Of a DNA stretch of 64,000 nucleotides, positions 1 through 9,121 are shown in pieces. The DNA is taken from NCBI GenBank assembly GCA_030586155.1, contig CP130741.1:924680-988679 (forward strand), read 5' to 3'. Below the pieces are notes generated by a model, which saw only the letters and a list, made by a program, of their open reading frames with translations, searched no databases and was not told the origin of the DNA. The translations under genes were made by a program, and so were the position numbers. This DNA comes from Eubacteriaceae bacterium ES3. Lineage in GTDB: Bacteria > Bacillota > Clostridia > Eubacteriales > Eubacteriaceae. Each line of letters begins with the position of its first letter. The first letter of the stretch is position 1.

Positions 1-207
1 ATCTCTAATAAGGTAGCTATTGCTCAAGAACGGGATATCATGATTAAAGAGCTGATTATTGAGGGAGTTGTTTCCATCAAAGAAGGCGAAAATCCTAAAT
101 ACATTGAGGAAAAATTGATGAACTTTGTTGAGGCTTCTAATAAGAAGAAAAAAGGCGAAGATGGAGAAGGCGGAGACAACAAAAAAGAAAAGAAAAAGAA
201 GAAGTAG
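1..207 (+). CDS. motA: MotA, flagellar stator protein (3' end only)
   Basis: The window opens inside this gene; 68 C-terminal residues remain, reading in frame 1 to a TAG stop. The segment ELIIEGVVSIKEGENPKYIE matches the cytoplasmic C-terminal part of MotA that follows its last membrane helix. It ends in a very lysine-rich tail (about half K in the last 20 residues). motB begins 40 bp downstream, the usual motAB stator pair. MotA and MotB form the ion channel that drives flagellar rotation. The 5' end and promoter lie outside the window. Confidence 0.85.
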   Translation: MSNKVAIAQERDIMIKELIIEGVVSIKEGENPKYIEEKLMNFVEASNKKKKGEDGEGGDNKKEKKKKK

Positions 208-247
208 ATAATTTTCATTTAGATTTATTTAAAAAGGGGTATAAAAA

Positions 248-1030
248 ATGGGAAGACGAAAAAAAGGGGGGGGGAATGGCCCCAATAAAGATGCATGGTT
301 GAATACTTATGCGGACATGATTACCCTTATTCTTGTATTCTTTGTGCTTCTTTTTTCTATGTCAACGATTGATGCGGCCAAATACGAGCTGCTGGTTGAA
401 ATGTTTAACCCGACAGCACTTTTGGATCCCACAGGGGAAGCAACAGATGAAGCGGATTCTGCGACCTCGACAACCGAAGATGTGGACGTCGAGGATGTGG
501 TGGATCTAGAGGAGTTGTATCAGTATTTAAGCGAGTATGTTAAAAACAAAGGTCTGGAAGATCAGATTAAGGTCTCCCAGGGGGAGAATGTCGTGGGAAT
601 TCAGTTTATGTCTTCAATGTTCTTTCAGCCTGATTCAGCAGTTTTAACAACCCAAGGACGTCAACTTATGACGGATATTGGTGCGGCGATTAGAGATGTT
701 CAGGATCGTATAAGAGCAATACGTGTTGATGGACATACGGCAGTTGCCGATTCTCCAATTAGTGATCGTGACCTTTCCACTGACAGAGCAAATACTGTTC
801 TTAAATTTCTGGAGGCTGGCTATGTAAGTGATCCGGCAAAATTATTGGCAGTTGGGTACGGTCAGTATCATCCCATTGCAAGTAATGATACCGAAGAAGG
901 ACGTGCCCAAAACCGACGGGTTGAAATTATTATTTCCGAAGATAATGATCTTATCCAGGATTTCCAGACTATTGTTGAATCATCGGGAACAGAAGAAACA
1001 AACGCAGAAACGACTCAGGAAGGACAATAG
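248..1030 (+). CDS. motB: MotB, flagellar stator / peptidoglycan anchor
   Basis: This 260-aa protein has one N-terminal membrane helix (about residues 17-40) carrying the ion-binding Asp at D23. An acidic linker rich in D, E and T follows (about 60-95), then a C-terminal OmpA-like peptidoglycan-binding domain with the GRAQNRRVEI signature near residue 220. It anchors the MotA/MotB stator to the wall. In the helix, the residue seven positions after D23 is Val (V30), and the context YADMITLILVFFVLLFSMS resembles sodium-type MotS/PomB proteins more than proton-type MotB. I infer possible Na+ coupling from this and have not proved it. No fliL lies between motB and fliM, which follows after 12 bp. 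Confidence 0.93.
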   Translation: MGRRKKGGGNGPNKDAWLNTYADMITLILVFFVLLFSMSTIDAAKYELLVEMFNPTALLDPTGEATDEADSATSTTEDVDVEDVVDLEELYQYLSEYVKNKGLEDQIKVSQGENVVGIQFMSSMFFQPDSAVLTTQGRQLMTDIGAAIRDVQDRIRAIRVDGHTAVADSPISDRDLSTDRANTVLKFLEAGYVSDPAKLLAVGYGQYHPIASNDTEEGRAQNRRVEIIISEDNDLIQDFQTIVESSGTEETNAETTQEGQ

Positions 1031-1042
1031 CGGGAGACTAAT

Positions 1043-2065
1043 ATGGCAGAAATCTTATCACAAAGTCAAATCGATAGCCTTTTAAGCAGCCTTGTTGGTG
1101 GCGGCGGCGATATGGAGGAGTCTCAGGAAGCGGATTCGACTTCGGGTAAAAAAGTCAAGGACTACGACTTCAGGAGACCTAAGCTATTTACTCGTGAACA
1201 GTTAAAACATCTGTTCAGTATTTATGAAACTTACGCCAGGTTGTTGTCTTCCCATATGACTGGAATCCTGCAGACTTATAGTCTGATTGAAATAATCGAG
1301 GTTGAAGAACAGCAGTACTATGAATTTAATAACGCTTTGCCTGATTCAGTCTTAATGGGATTGATTGATTTCCAGGTCAAAGACAGTGATGCTGAAGAAG
1401 ATATGGTTATTATGGACGTTTCCAAAGAAATTGGTTTTGCCAGTTTTGATCGTTTGCTGGGAGGGACGGGAAAACCATTAGAGGAAGACCGGGAATTTAC
1501 GGAGATAGAAGTTGGTGTTTTGGAATATTTTCTAAAGGGAATGATTAACCTGATGAAAAATGCCTGGTTCGACTATCTGGAAATATCGCCCCGCCTGATG
1601 AAATTGGAAACAAATTCTCGAATTATGCAGGGGATTGGAACCGACGATAATGTGGTGATTATCGTCATGAATATTAAGGTTAATGAAACTTTGGGAAAAA
1701 TTAATGTTTGTATTCCTGCCAGTACCCTGGATATGATGTTCAAAAAAAGAGAGACATTAAAAAAGAGAAGTCAGAAACGTGGTGATCAGGCAGCCGAAGA
1801 GGCACGCCGTAAAAATATTGTTGATGAAATCAGAAAGACCACACTTGAATTGCGAGGCGTTTTGGGAGAAGTTGAAGTGATGTCTCAGGATATTTTGGAG
1901 CTGGAAGTGGGTGACATCATCACTTTAAATAAACCAGTGGATACGATGGTGGATCTGGTCGTAAATGATGAAGTCTGGTTTAAAGGTGAAATGGGACACA
2001 TTAAGAAGAAAAAGGCCATAGCCATAAAAGAGATATTAAAGAGAGGAAGTGAGCCAAGCGAATGA
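1043..2065 (+). CDS. fliM: FliM, flagellar motor switch protein
   Basis: The protein is 340 aa, normal for FliM. Its N-terminus carries the CheY-P docking motif LSQSQIDSLL (residues 5-14), followed by the CheC-like middle domain and a C-terminal SpoA domain (about 265-335) that joins FliN/FliY in the C-ring. Binding of phosphorylated CheY here switches rotation. The start ATG has an upstream GGGAG. The stop overlaps the fliY start by 4 bp (ATGA), indicating translational coupling. Confidence 0.96.
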   Translation: MAEILSQSQIDSLLSSLVGGGGDMEESQEADSTSGKKVKDYDFRRPKLFTREQLKHLFSIYETYARLLSSHMTGILQTYSLIEIIEVEEQQYYEFNNALPDSVLMGLIDFQVKDSDAEEDMVIMDVSKEIGFASFDRLLGGTGKPLEEDREFTEIEVGVLEYFLKGMINLMKNAWFDYLEISPRLMKLETNSRIMQGIGTDDNVVIIVMNIKVNETLGKINVCIPASTLDMMFKKRETLKKRSQKRGDQAAEEARRKNIVDEIRKTTLELRGVLGEVEVMSQDILELEVGDIITLNKPVDTMVDLVVNDEVWFKGEMGHIKKKKAIAIKEILKRGSEPSE

Positions 2066-3378
2066 CAGCAGAAATGAACCCCGAAAAATTAACCGATATG
2101 GAAATTGATGTAATCGGAGAGGTAATGAATATCAGTATGGGCTCAGCGGCTACGGCCATGTCGACCATACTCGGTACAAAGGTCAATATCACGACTCCGA
2201 GAATTGAAACTGTTGGGGTAGAGGAGTTTGAATTCACCTACCTGGAACCGGTTATTGGCGTACTAATCAATTATGTTGAAGGTATTGACGGTTCCAATGT
2301 TTTACTGTTAAAAGAAGAGGATATGAAAAAAATTCTGTCTCAGCTCTTTGGTATGGAGCCGGGTGATGAGATGGAATTTGATGAAATCAGTAAATCAGCC
2401 ATCGGGGAAATTATGAACCAGATGATGGGGTCGGCAGCTGGGGCGCTTGCTTCCTTTCTGGGAAAGGTGGTTAATATATCGCCACCGTCGATGCTTGACA
2501 CAACCAGTAAAACCAGTGTCAGGGAGCTTTTTGCACTAAAAGGCGATAATCTGGTTAGTATCAAATTTCACCTGATCATTGAAGATCTGGTAGACAGTGA
2601 ATTTATCAGTGCCATGGAACCAAGTCTGGCTAAGGAAATTGTCGCTATGTCCATGGGTGTCAGCGGAATGGAAGAGGAAGAAGAAGTTGTTACGCCTCCT
2701 CCCGAGCCGCCGCCGCAAACTCCGCCACCGCAACAAGCACCAACACCGGACCAGCCGCCACAACAGGCACCGCCACAACAGGCACCGCCACAAGGCTATG
2801 ACCAGGCTTATCAGCAACCTCCTCAGGGATATGAACAGCCATATCAGCAGGCACCGCCGGGACAGTATCAGCAGCCATATCAGCAGGCGCCACCGGGACA
2901 ATACCAGCAACCATATCAGCAGGCGCCGCCGGGACAGTACCAGCAGCCCTATCAGCAGGTACCGCCGGGACAGTATCAGCAGGCACCTCCAGGACAATAT
3001 CAGCAGATGCCGCCGCATCCTTCGGAGAATGTCGTATCGCATCAGCAGCCTGTAGAAGTCAGTAATTATAATTATCGTTCATTTGATGCTCCTGAGGACC
3101 AGGGAAATCTAGTATCTGCTGATAATCTGGAGCTAATAATGTCGGTTCCAATTCAAATCAGTGTTGAACTGGGTAGAACCCAGAAAAAAATTAAAGATAT
3201 TGCAGAGTTGACACTGGGGAATATTGTGGAACTGGACCGTCAGGCAGGTGATCAGGTTGATGTAATTGCCAATGGCCGTCTGATAGCCAGGGGAGATGTT
3301 GTTGTTGTAGATGATAACTACAGTGTTAAAATCACTGAGATTATAAAAACAAAAGAAGAATTAAATAACAAAAAATAA
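2062..3378 (+). CDS. fliY: FliY, motor switch protein and CheY-P phosphatase
   Basis: This 438-aa protein has three parts. Residues 1-210 are a CheC-like domain with two complete phosphatase motifs (D16-x3-E20-x2-N23-x22-P46, and a second copy near residue 112). Residues 212-320 are a Pro/Gln/Tyr-rich low-complexity linker built from 12-residue repeats. The C-terminal SpoA/FliN domain (about 355-432) inserts into the C-ring. Family knowledge says FliY dephosphorylates CheY-P at the motor. Both motifs are intact, so activity is likely. The linker is unusually long and repetitive; see the repeat entry. Confidence 0.95.
   Translation: MTAEMNPEKLTDMEIDVIGEVMNISMGSAATAMSTILGTKVNITTPRIETVGVEEFEFTYLEPVIGVLINYVEGIDGSNVLLLKEEDMKKILSQLFGMEPGDEMEFDEISKSAIGEIMNQMMGSAAGALASFLGKVVNISPPSMLDTTSKTSVRELFALKGDNLVSIKFHLIIEDLVDSEFISAMEPSLAKEIVAMSMGVSGMEEEEEVVTPPPEPPPQTPPPQQAPTPDQPPQQAPPQQAPPQGYDQAYQQPPQGYEQPYQQAPPGQYQQPYQQAPPGQYQQPYQQAPPGQYQQPYQQVPPGQYQQAPPGQYQQMPPHPSENVVSHQQPVEVSNYNYRSFDAPEDQGNLVSADNLELIMSVPIQISVELGRTQKKIKDIAELTLGNIVELDRQAGDQVDVIANGRLIARGDVVVVDDNYSVKITEIIKTKEELNNKK
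2836..3015 (+). repeat. 36-bp tandem repeat array inside fliY
   Basis: About four copies of a 36-bp unit encode QQPYQQAPPGQY, followed by two shortened 24-bp units (QQAPPGQY, QQMPP). Copies differ mainly at third positions. The array encodes the flexible linker between the CheC-like and SpoA domains. The unit length is a multiple of three, so changes in copy number would alter linker length without shifting frame. Confidence 0.85.
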
Positions 3379-3405
3379 TTGGATGCATCAGAAAGGAAAA
3401 TAAAA

Positions 3406-3771
3406 ATGGATAAAATTTTAATTGTTGACGACGCAGCTTTTATGCGAATGATGATCAAGGATAGCCTGAAAAAGGGAGGATACTCGGAATTTATCGAGGC
3501 TGAAAATGGTGAGCTGGCTCTAGCCGCTTATAAGGAAAATACTCCTGATTTGGTCCTTTTAGACATTACAATGCCGATCATGGATGGTATTCAGGCGCTT
3601 CAGGCAATTAAAGGTTATAACCCACAGGCAAAAGTAGTCATGTGTTCAGCAATGGGTCAAGAGGGCATGGTTGTTGAAGCGATTAAAAATGGTGCACTTG
3701 ATTTTATTGTTAAGCCATTTAAGGCCGATCGCCTGCTCCAGACCGTCAACAGTGCTTTAGGCAAAGCATAG
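3406..3771 (+). CDS. cheY: CheY, chemotaxis response regulator
   Basis: A stand-alone receiver domain of 121 aa. The acidic pocket is D8-D9, the phospho-acceptor is D53 (LLDITMP), and the switch Ser (CSAMG) and Lys (VKPF) are present. An in-frame TTG at 3379 exists, but the AGAAAGGA Shine-Dalgarno sits correctly for the ATG at 3406, which I chose. CheA (at 50 kb) should phosphorylate it, FliM binds CheY-P, and FliY and CheC remove the phosphate. Its place between fliY and fliO is typical of Bacillus and Clostridia fla/che operons. Confidence 0.95.
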   Translation: MDKILIVDDAAFMRMMIKDSLKKGGYSEFIEAENGELALAAYKENTPDLVLLDITMPIMDGIQALQAIKGYNPQAKVVMCSAMGQEGMVVEAIKNGALDFIVKPFKADRLLQTVNSALGKA

Positions 3772-3779
3772 GAAAAAAA

Positions 3780-4121
3780 GTGAACGACGTTTTTTCGGTT
3801 GTGCTGGCGCTGCTTGGCACCATTGGTGTCCTGATCTTAACCTATTATGGCAGTCACTGGTATGCTAAACGTGTGGCTAGAGCTTCTGGCAATATCACTG
3901 GTGGCAACCACATCAAGGTGGTGGAACGGATTGTAGTCAGCAAGTCCAGTTCCCTGGTAATTGTAGATATAGAAGGACAGCAATTGTTGCTTGGAATCAG
4001 TGAACAGAATATTTCGCTGATAAAAGAACTGGATACTCCGCTTGAAATTCCGGTAAAAAAAGAGTTAAGTAAAGATAGCTTTGCCAGTATTTTAAAATCA
4101 ATGAAAAATAAGGAACAGTAG
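3780..4121 (+). CDS. fliO: FliO-like flagellar export protein
   Basis: A 113-aa protein starting at GTG, with a single N-terminal membrane helix (about residues 4-23) and a small basic cytoplasmic domain containing the IVVSKSSSLVIVDIEGQQLLLGI stretch typical of FliO/FliZ. It lies directly before fliP with a 1-bp gap. FliO assists assembly of the FliP pore in the type III export gate. Sequence conservation in this family is low, so the assignment rests on position, topology and this motif. Confidence 0.85.
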   Translation: MNDVFSVVLALLGTIGVLILTYYGSHWYAKRVARASGNITGGNHIKVVERIVVSKSSSLVIVDIEGQQLLLGISEQNISLIKELDTPLEIPVKKELSKDSFASILKSMKNKEQ

Positions 4122-4122
4122 G

Positions 4123-4890
4123 ATGAAGAAAAAAGCAGTGCAAATGACTCAGACAATCAGACAACATTCTTTTAAAACACTGCTGGGCCTGTGTTTAATA
4201 TTTATTCTTTCGGCGAATCAAGTTCATGCTTCAACGATTGCCGATATGCTGGTGGGAGAGGGGTCGGATTCCGTCAGAATTGTCATCCTGATGACTCTGA
4301 TCGCCGTCATTCCGTCAATGCTTCTAATGATGACCTGTTTTGGTCGTATCATTATTGTTTTATCTTTTTTAAGAAACGCTTTAGGTCTTCAGCAGACGCC
4401 ACCCAACCAGATTCTGGTTGGTTTAGCGCTGGCGACGACCTTATTTATTATGTCACCGGTGTTTAGCGAAATTAACCAGGTAGCCCTTCAGCCTTATAGT
4501 GCGGGAACGGTGGATACCCAAACTTTTTTAACTTTGGCCAGCGACCCAATGCAGGAATGGATGCTCAAGCAGACCACTGCAGAAGATGTGAATCTTTTCC
4601 TAAGTTTATCGGGTGATGAAAATGTTCAGACACTTGACGGAATGGATCTGCCGATGACCATTGTTATTCCTTCATTTGTAATCAGTGAGTTAAAACGGGC
4701 GTTTCTTATCGGTTTTCTGATATATATCCCTTTTATGATCATTGATATGATTGTAGCCAGTGTTTTAATGTCTATGGGGATGATGATGCTCCCGCCAGTT
4801 ATGATTTCACTGCCTTTTAAGGTAATGCTTTTTGTTGTCGTTGATGGTTGGGGATTGCTCATTCGAACACTGGTCATGACATATAATTAG
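4123..4890 (+). CDS. fliP: FliP, flagellar type III export gate
   Basis: A 255-aa FliP of normal length. It has a cleavable signal peptide (basic start, hydrophobic core about 22-34, likely cut after VHA at residue 37) and four membrane helices. The conserved segment FGRIIIVLSFLRNALGLQQTPPNQILVGLAL and the C-terminal MGMMMLPPVMISLPFK are present. It forms the FliP5-FliQ4-FliR1 export gate with the next two genes. The start ATG lies 1 bp after the fliO stop. Confidence 0.97.
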   Translation: MKKKAVQMTQTIRQHSFKTLLGLCLIFILSANQVHASTIADMLVGEGSDSVRIVILMTLIAVIPSMLLMMTCFGRIIIVLSFLRNALGLQQTPPNQILVGLALATTLFIMSPVFSEINQVALQPYSAGTVDTQTFLTLASDPMQEWMLKQTTAEDVNLFLSLSGDENVQTLDGMDLPMTIVIPSFVISELKRAFLIGFLIYIPFMIIDMIVASVLMSMGMMMLPPVMISLPFKVMLFVVVDGWGLLIRTLVMTYN

Positions 4891-4904
4891 AGATTGGAGA
4901 GACT

Positions 4905-5171
4905 ATGGGAACAGGTCAATTAATGGAAGTATTTCGGGACGCAGTGGCAACTGGTCTAAAAGTGTCTGCACCGATTCTCCTGGTGGGAATGGCAGTTGGC
5001 TTGCTGATTTCAATTATTCAGGCAGCTACTTCAATCAATGAACAGACTATGACATTTGTACCTAAACTTTTAGTCATGGGACTGATGCTGATTCTTTTTG
5101 GGGGTTGGATGATGCAGCAGATGAGTGATTTTACGCTGCGAATCTTTGAATTTATCGCGACTCAGATTTAG
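4905..5171 (+). CDS. fliQ: FliQ, flagellar type III export gate
   Basis: An 88-aa protein with two membrane helices (about 17-37 and 52-72). The family signature SIIQAATSINEQTMTFVPKL sits between them. The start is preceded by TTGGAGAG. It is an export-gate subunit with FliP and FliR, located between them in the standard order with short spacers (14 and 15 bp). Confidence 0.97.
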   Translation: MGTGQLMEVFRDAVATGLKVSAPILLVGMAVGLLISIIQAATSINEQTMTFVPKLLVMGLMLILFGGWMMQQMSDFTLRIFEFIATQI

Positions 5172-5186
5172 TCGCTTACCAAGTTT

Positions 5187-5951
5187 ATGGATATCAGCTT
5201 AAATCAGATTTTTTTATTTATACTGGCAGGTTCAAGAATTACGGGGATGATAATGTTTAATCCGATTTTGGGACGTAAAAATGTTCCGACGATTATACAG
5301 TTTGGATTTTCGATGTCGGTTGCCTTATTTGCCGTTAATTACATGGGTGATTTTGATGTCATGTCGCTCACAACCGTTGAATATATGCTGGCCGTGCTGC
5401 AAGGGCTGGCGATTGGTTTTGTAATTGGTTTTATTACCCAGATGTTTTTAAGCGTTTTTCAGATCACCGGTCAGATGATTGATATGCAAATTGGTTTAAG
5501 TATGGCTTCAATGTATGACCCCTCTACGAATATTAATGCCACAATCACAGGTAATCTTTTGACCGCCATGTATGCTATGCTGTTTTTCGTATCTAATACC
5601 CATTTGGCACTGATTAACGTAGTTGTCCAGTCATTTCAGATTGTACCGGTTGGTACAGAAGTGATTTCTTCACAGATTGGGGTGTTTTTCATCGAACTGA
5701 TGACCTCGATTTTACTTTATGCAGTGCAATTAGCGATTCCTTTAATTATTACCGAGCTAATTGTAGAATTTGCAGTTGGTATTTTGATGAGACTGGTACC
5801 CAATATCAATGTTTTTGTTGTCAATCTTCAGGTTAAGATTATTGTAGGGGTTATTGTAATCATCACAATTATTCCATCAATTGGCGATTTTATGTTAAAA
5901 ATTGATACCCTGATGATGGAGAAGATCTCTCAGGCCCTAACCATGTTTTGA
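5187..5951 (+). CDS. fliR: FliR, flagellar type III export gate
   Basis: A 254-aa polytopic membrane protein with about six helices. It carries family features such as SRITGMIMFNPILGRKNVP near the N-terminus and the GQMIDMQIGLSMASMYDPST segment in the middle. It completes the export gate. The next gene, flhB, begins 18 bp downstream behind a GGAGAA Shine-Dalgarno. Confidence 0.96.
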   Translation: MDISLNQIFLFILAGSRITGMIMFNPILGRKNVPTIIQFGFSMSVALFAVNYMGDFDVMSLTTVEYMLAVLQGLAIGFVIGFITQMFLSVFQITGQMIDMQIGLSMASMYDPSTNINATITGNLLTAMYAMLFFVSNTHLALINVVVQSFQIVPVGTEVISSQIGVFFIELMTSILLYAVQLAIPLIITELIVEFAVGILMRLVPNINVFVVNLQVKIIVGVIVIITIIPSIGDFMLKIDTLMMEKISQALTMF

Positions 5952-5969
5952 TAATTTACGGAGAAAAAA

Positions 5970-7031
5970 ATGGCACAATCAGAAAAAACCGAACAGGCGA
6001 CCCCCAAGAAGCGCCGGGACGAACGCAAGAAGGGTAATACTTTTCAAAGCAGGGATGTAGTCAGTGTGGTTGTTCTGCTTGTGGGATTTTTTTTACTGAA
6101 TCAATTGGTAGGTTTTATTTATATTCAGTTAAAAGAGTTCTATGTTGCTCAGCTGGAACTGGTTGCCGGGGTTCAATCACTGACAATTGCTTTATGCGCC
6201 AACATTATAAAAGAGATGGTTATTACTATTTTTATAACGGCTCTGCCAATCGTGACGGTGCTGATGGTCGTGGCGGTTATTATGAGCGGAGTTCAGACTG
6301 GCTTTTTAATTACCGGTGAAGGGATAAAATTTAAACCCAACAAAATTAATCCCCTGGAAGGGATTAAGCGTATTTTTTCCCTACGTTCTATTGTTGAACT
6401 GATAAAATCAATCCTCAAAGTAGCCCTCATAATTTTTATTATTTATTCTGTTGTTTTAGATATTATGGCGGTAGCGCCTGATATGTTGAATACAGCACTT
6501 GATGAAAATATTCGCTTCCTACGTGAAAATGTAATGAGCATGGTCTACACTGTGGTTATGATTTTTGCTGTTGTTGCAGCAGCAGACTTTTTCTATCAGA
6601 GGTATGACTATGAGAAAAAGCTGAAGATGACCAAGCAGGAAGTAAAAGACGAGTATAAGCAAACTGAAGGGGATCCACAAATCAAAGGAAAGATTCGTCA
6701 GAAACAAAGAGAGATGAGTCAGGCCAGAATGATGAGCCAGGTCCCGGAAGCCGATGTGATTGTCAGGAATCCGACCCATTTTGCCGTAGCAATTCGCTAT
6801 GACATGGATAAAGATCCGGCACCTCAGGTACTGGCAAAAGGTCAGGATTACATTGCCCTGAAAATCATTGAATTGGGACAAGCTAATGGCGTCCTGATTA
6901 AAGAGGATAAACCTCTGGCCAGAATGCTATATCAGACCATTGAAGTAAATGACTATATCCCGCCGGAAATGTATCAGATTGTTGCTGAACTGATGGCGTG
7001 GGTTTATAATACTAAGAAGAAGGAACTCTAG
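5970..7031 (+). CDS. flhB: FlhB, export substrate-specificity switch
   Basis: A 353-aa protein with four membrane helices (between about 28 and 215) and a cytoplasmic C-domain with the autocleavage motif NPTH at N267-H270. Cleavage between Asn and Pro, together with FliK, switches export from rod/hook to filament substrates. The N-terminus has the usual SEKTEQATPKKRRDERKKG signature. A separate C-domain-only paralogue is encoded at 47.8 kb on the minus strand. Confidence 0.97.
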   Translation: MAQSEKTEQATPKKRRDERKKGNTFQSRDVVSVVVLLVGFFLLNQLVGFIYIQLKEFYVAQLELVAGVQSLTIALCANIIKEMVITIFITALPIVTVLMVVAVIMSGVQTGFLITGEGIKFKPNKINPLEGIKRIFSLRSIVELIKSILKVALIIFIIYSVVLDIMAVAPDMLNTALDENIRFLRENVMSMVYTVVMIFAVVAAADFFYQRYDYEKKLKMTKQEVKDEYKQTEGDPQIKGKIRQKQREMSQARMMSQVPEADVIVRNPTHFAVAIRYDMDKDPAPQVLAKGQDYIALKIIELGQANGVLIKEDKPLARMLYQTIEVNDYIPPEMYQIVAELMAWVYNTKKKEL

Positions 7032-7036
7032 ATTTC

Positions 7037-9097
7037 ATGAGAATTATAAATAATCTGGTTGTCATATTTGTCGTTGTCACACTGGCACTTATAATCATAC
7101 CCTTGCCGCCGTTTTTTTTGGATTTTATGTTTATCCTGAATATGGCCTTGTCGATGATTATTCTTTTGACGACTATGTTTATAAATGGGCCTCTGGATTT
7201 TCAGATATTTCCTTCGGCCCTCTTAATTACCACGCTGTTGCGGTTGGCTTTAAATATTTCTTCAACTCGACTGATACTTTCAAATGGGGGTTCTGCTGGA
7301 GCCGTTATTGCCACCTTTGGTAATTTCGTTCTGGGAGGAAACGCCATTGTAGGTTTTATTGTATTCTTAATCATTATCGTTGTTCAGTTTGTTGTTATTA
7401 CCAAAGGGGCCGAGCGAATTTCTGAAGTATCAGCCAGATTTACCTTAGACGCCATGCCTGGTAAACAGATGGCCATTGATGCCGACCTGTCTTCCGGAAC
7501 AATTACAGAAGTTGAAGCCCGGGAGCGTCGTAAAAACGTCCAAAGGGAAGCTGAGTTTTATGGTGCTATGGATGGGGCAACCAAGTTTGTTAAAGGGGAC
7601 GCTATTGCTTCCATTATCATTGCCGTTATTAACCTGGTAGCTGGAACTATAATCGGTATGGTGCAAGGTGGGCTGGGCTTTACTGAAGTCCTTTCTGTAT
7701 ATTCTATCGCAACCGTCGGGGACGGCCTGGTCAGCCAGGTACCAGCTCTGATGATTTCAGTCGGTACCTCAATGATTGTTACCCGAGCAGCCTCCGAAGA
7801 CAACTTAAATGTTGAGGTTAGCAGGCAGCTTTTATCACAGCCAGTTGTCCTGATTATAGCCGGAATTGCCATTGCTGCCATGTCTTTAATCCCTGGAGCA
7901 CCGGCCATTCAGATTTTAATTATCGCGATAATGTTAGTTACATTTGGCATTATTTTAATCAGAAACCAGCGGGTTCAGGTGGAAGTTGAAGAAGCCGATG
8001 AACTGACTCAGTTTGTGGAGCAGGAAGGCAGTGAAGTAGATTTTTACAGGAATATTGATAATGTATATGATATCATAGGAGTGGAACCCATTGAAATGGA
8101 ATTTGGTTACTCACTCTTGCCTTTGGTAGATGAAAGCTCTTCGGGAAACTTCATTGACCGAATAGTTATTTTCAGAAAGCAATATGCACTGGACATGGGA
8201 GTAGTTATCCCTTCTGTTCGATTAAGAGACAACGGGCTGATTAACCCCAATCAGTATATTATAAAAATAAAAGGTGAAGAAGTGGCCAAAGGTGATGTGC
8301 TGGTGGGGTATTTCCTGGCGCTGGATCCTGGCGGCGATTGTGAGCAAATCGATGGGATTGAAACTATTGAGCCGGCCTATGGCATAAAAGGTAAATGGGT
8401 TACGGAAAATGATAAGGAAATGGCTGAAGTTTACGGCTATACTGTAATTGATGCACTTTCTGTTATAGTCACCCATCTATCGGAAATTATTAAGCAGCAT
8501 ATGCATGAACTTCTAAGCAGACAGGACATCAACACCCTGCTTGAAAATGTTTCTAAATCGAATCCGGCTATTGTAGCAGATGTCATCCCGGGAATTGTCA
8601 GCATCGCCGATTTTCAGAAAATTCTGATTAATCTCTTAAATGAGGGGATTCCGATCAGGGATATGGAAAGTATACTGGAAAGCATCGGCGATCATGGGAT
8701 CAGCATCAAGGATACTGATATGCTGACTGAATATGTGAGACAGAAACTTAAACGGACCATTACCCGTAAATATACGGATGGCAGTAGCATTAAAGTAATT
8801 GCCCTTGATCAGGAAATTGAAAATATTATTCTCAATTCAGCCAAGAAAAATGAGCATGGTACTTATTTGGCTATTGATCCTTCAGTTGTTCAGACTATTG
8901 TTGAAAAGGTTACTGAGCAGCGGGATAAATTAAAGGAAATTATCGACCACTCTATTATTTTAACTTCACCAATTGTCAGGATATACTTTAAAAGGCTAAT
9001 TGAACAATTTTTAAGTGATTTGACAGTCCTTTCATTTAACGAGATTGAGACAAATATTCAGATCCAGGTAATTGGAATGGTGAAAATGGAAGGCTAA
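7037..9097 (+). CDS. flhA: FlhA, export gate and chaperone docking protein
   Basis: A 686-aa protein of standard length. About eight N-terminal membrane helices (1-310) enclose the conserved FHIPEP-region sequence (ARFTLDAMPGKQMAIDADL). A large cytoplasmic domain (330-686) forms the nonameric ring that receives substrate-chaperone complexes. ATG lies 5 bp after flhB. flhF and flhG, which usually follow flhA in Firmicutes, are not here; fliA follows after 24 bp. Confidence 0.97.
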   Translation: MRIINNLVVIFVVVTLALIIIPLPPFFLDFMFILNMALSMIILLTTMFINGPLDFQIFPSALLITTLLRLALNISSTRLILSNGGSAGAVIATFGNFVLGGNAIVGFIVFLIIIVVQFVVITKGAERISEVSARFTLDAMPGKQMAIDADLSSGTITEVEARERRKNVQREAEFYGAMDGATKFVKGDAIASIIIAVINLVAGTIIGMVQGGLGFTEVLSVYSIATVGDGLVSQVPALMISVGTSMIVTRAASEDNLNVEVSRQLLSQPVVLIIAGIAIAAMSLIPGAPAIQILIIAIMLVTFGIILIRNQRVQVEVEEADELTQFVEQEGSEVDFYRNIDNVYDIIGVEPIEMEFGYSLLPLVDESSSGNFIDRIVIFRKQYALDMGVVIPSVRLRDNGLINPNQYIIKIKGEEVAKGDVLVGYFLALDPGGDCEQIDGIETIEPAYGIKGKWVTENDKEMAEVYGYTVIDALSVIVTHLSEIIKQHMHELLSRQDINTLLENVSKSNPAIVADVIPGIVSIADFQKILINLLNEGIPIRDMESILESIGDHGISIKDTDMLTEYVRQKLKRTITRKYTDGSSIKVIALDQEIENIILNSAKKNEHGTYLAIDPSVVQTIVEKVTEQRDKLKEIIDHSIILTSPIVRIYFKRLIEQFLSDLTVLSFNEIETNIQIQVIGMVKMEG

Positions 9098-9121
9098 GCA
9101 TTCCCCCTAAAGGAGAATACA

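Noticed and set aside
2836-3015. CRISPR-like array
   Set aside because: The repeats are contiguous without spacers and are in-frame coding sequence; no cas gene is present in the window.
2536-3055. Long open frames on both strands across the fliY linker (Arg/His-rich and Ala/Val-rich products)
   Set aside because: They come from the GC-rich tandem repeat read in other frames; they lack ribosome sites and overlap a well-supported fliY.
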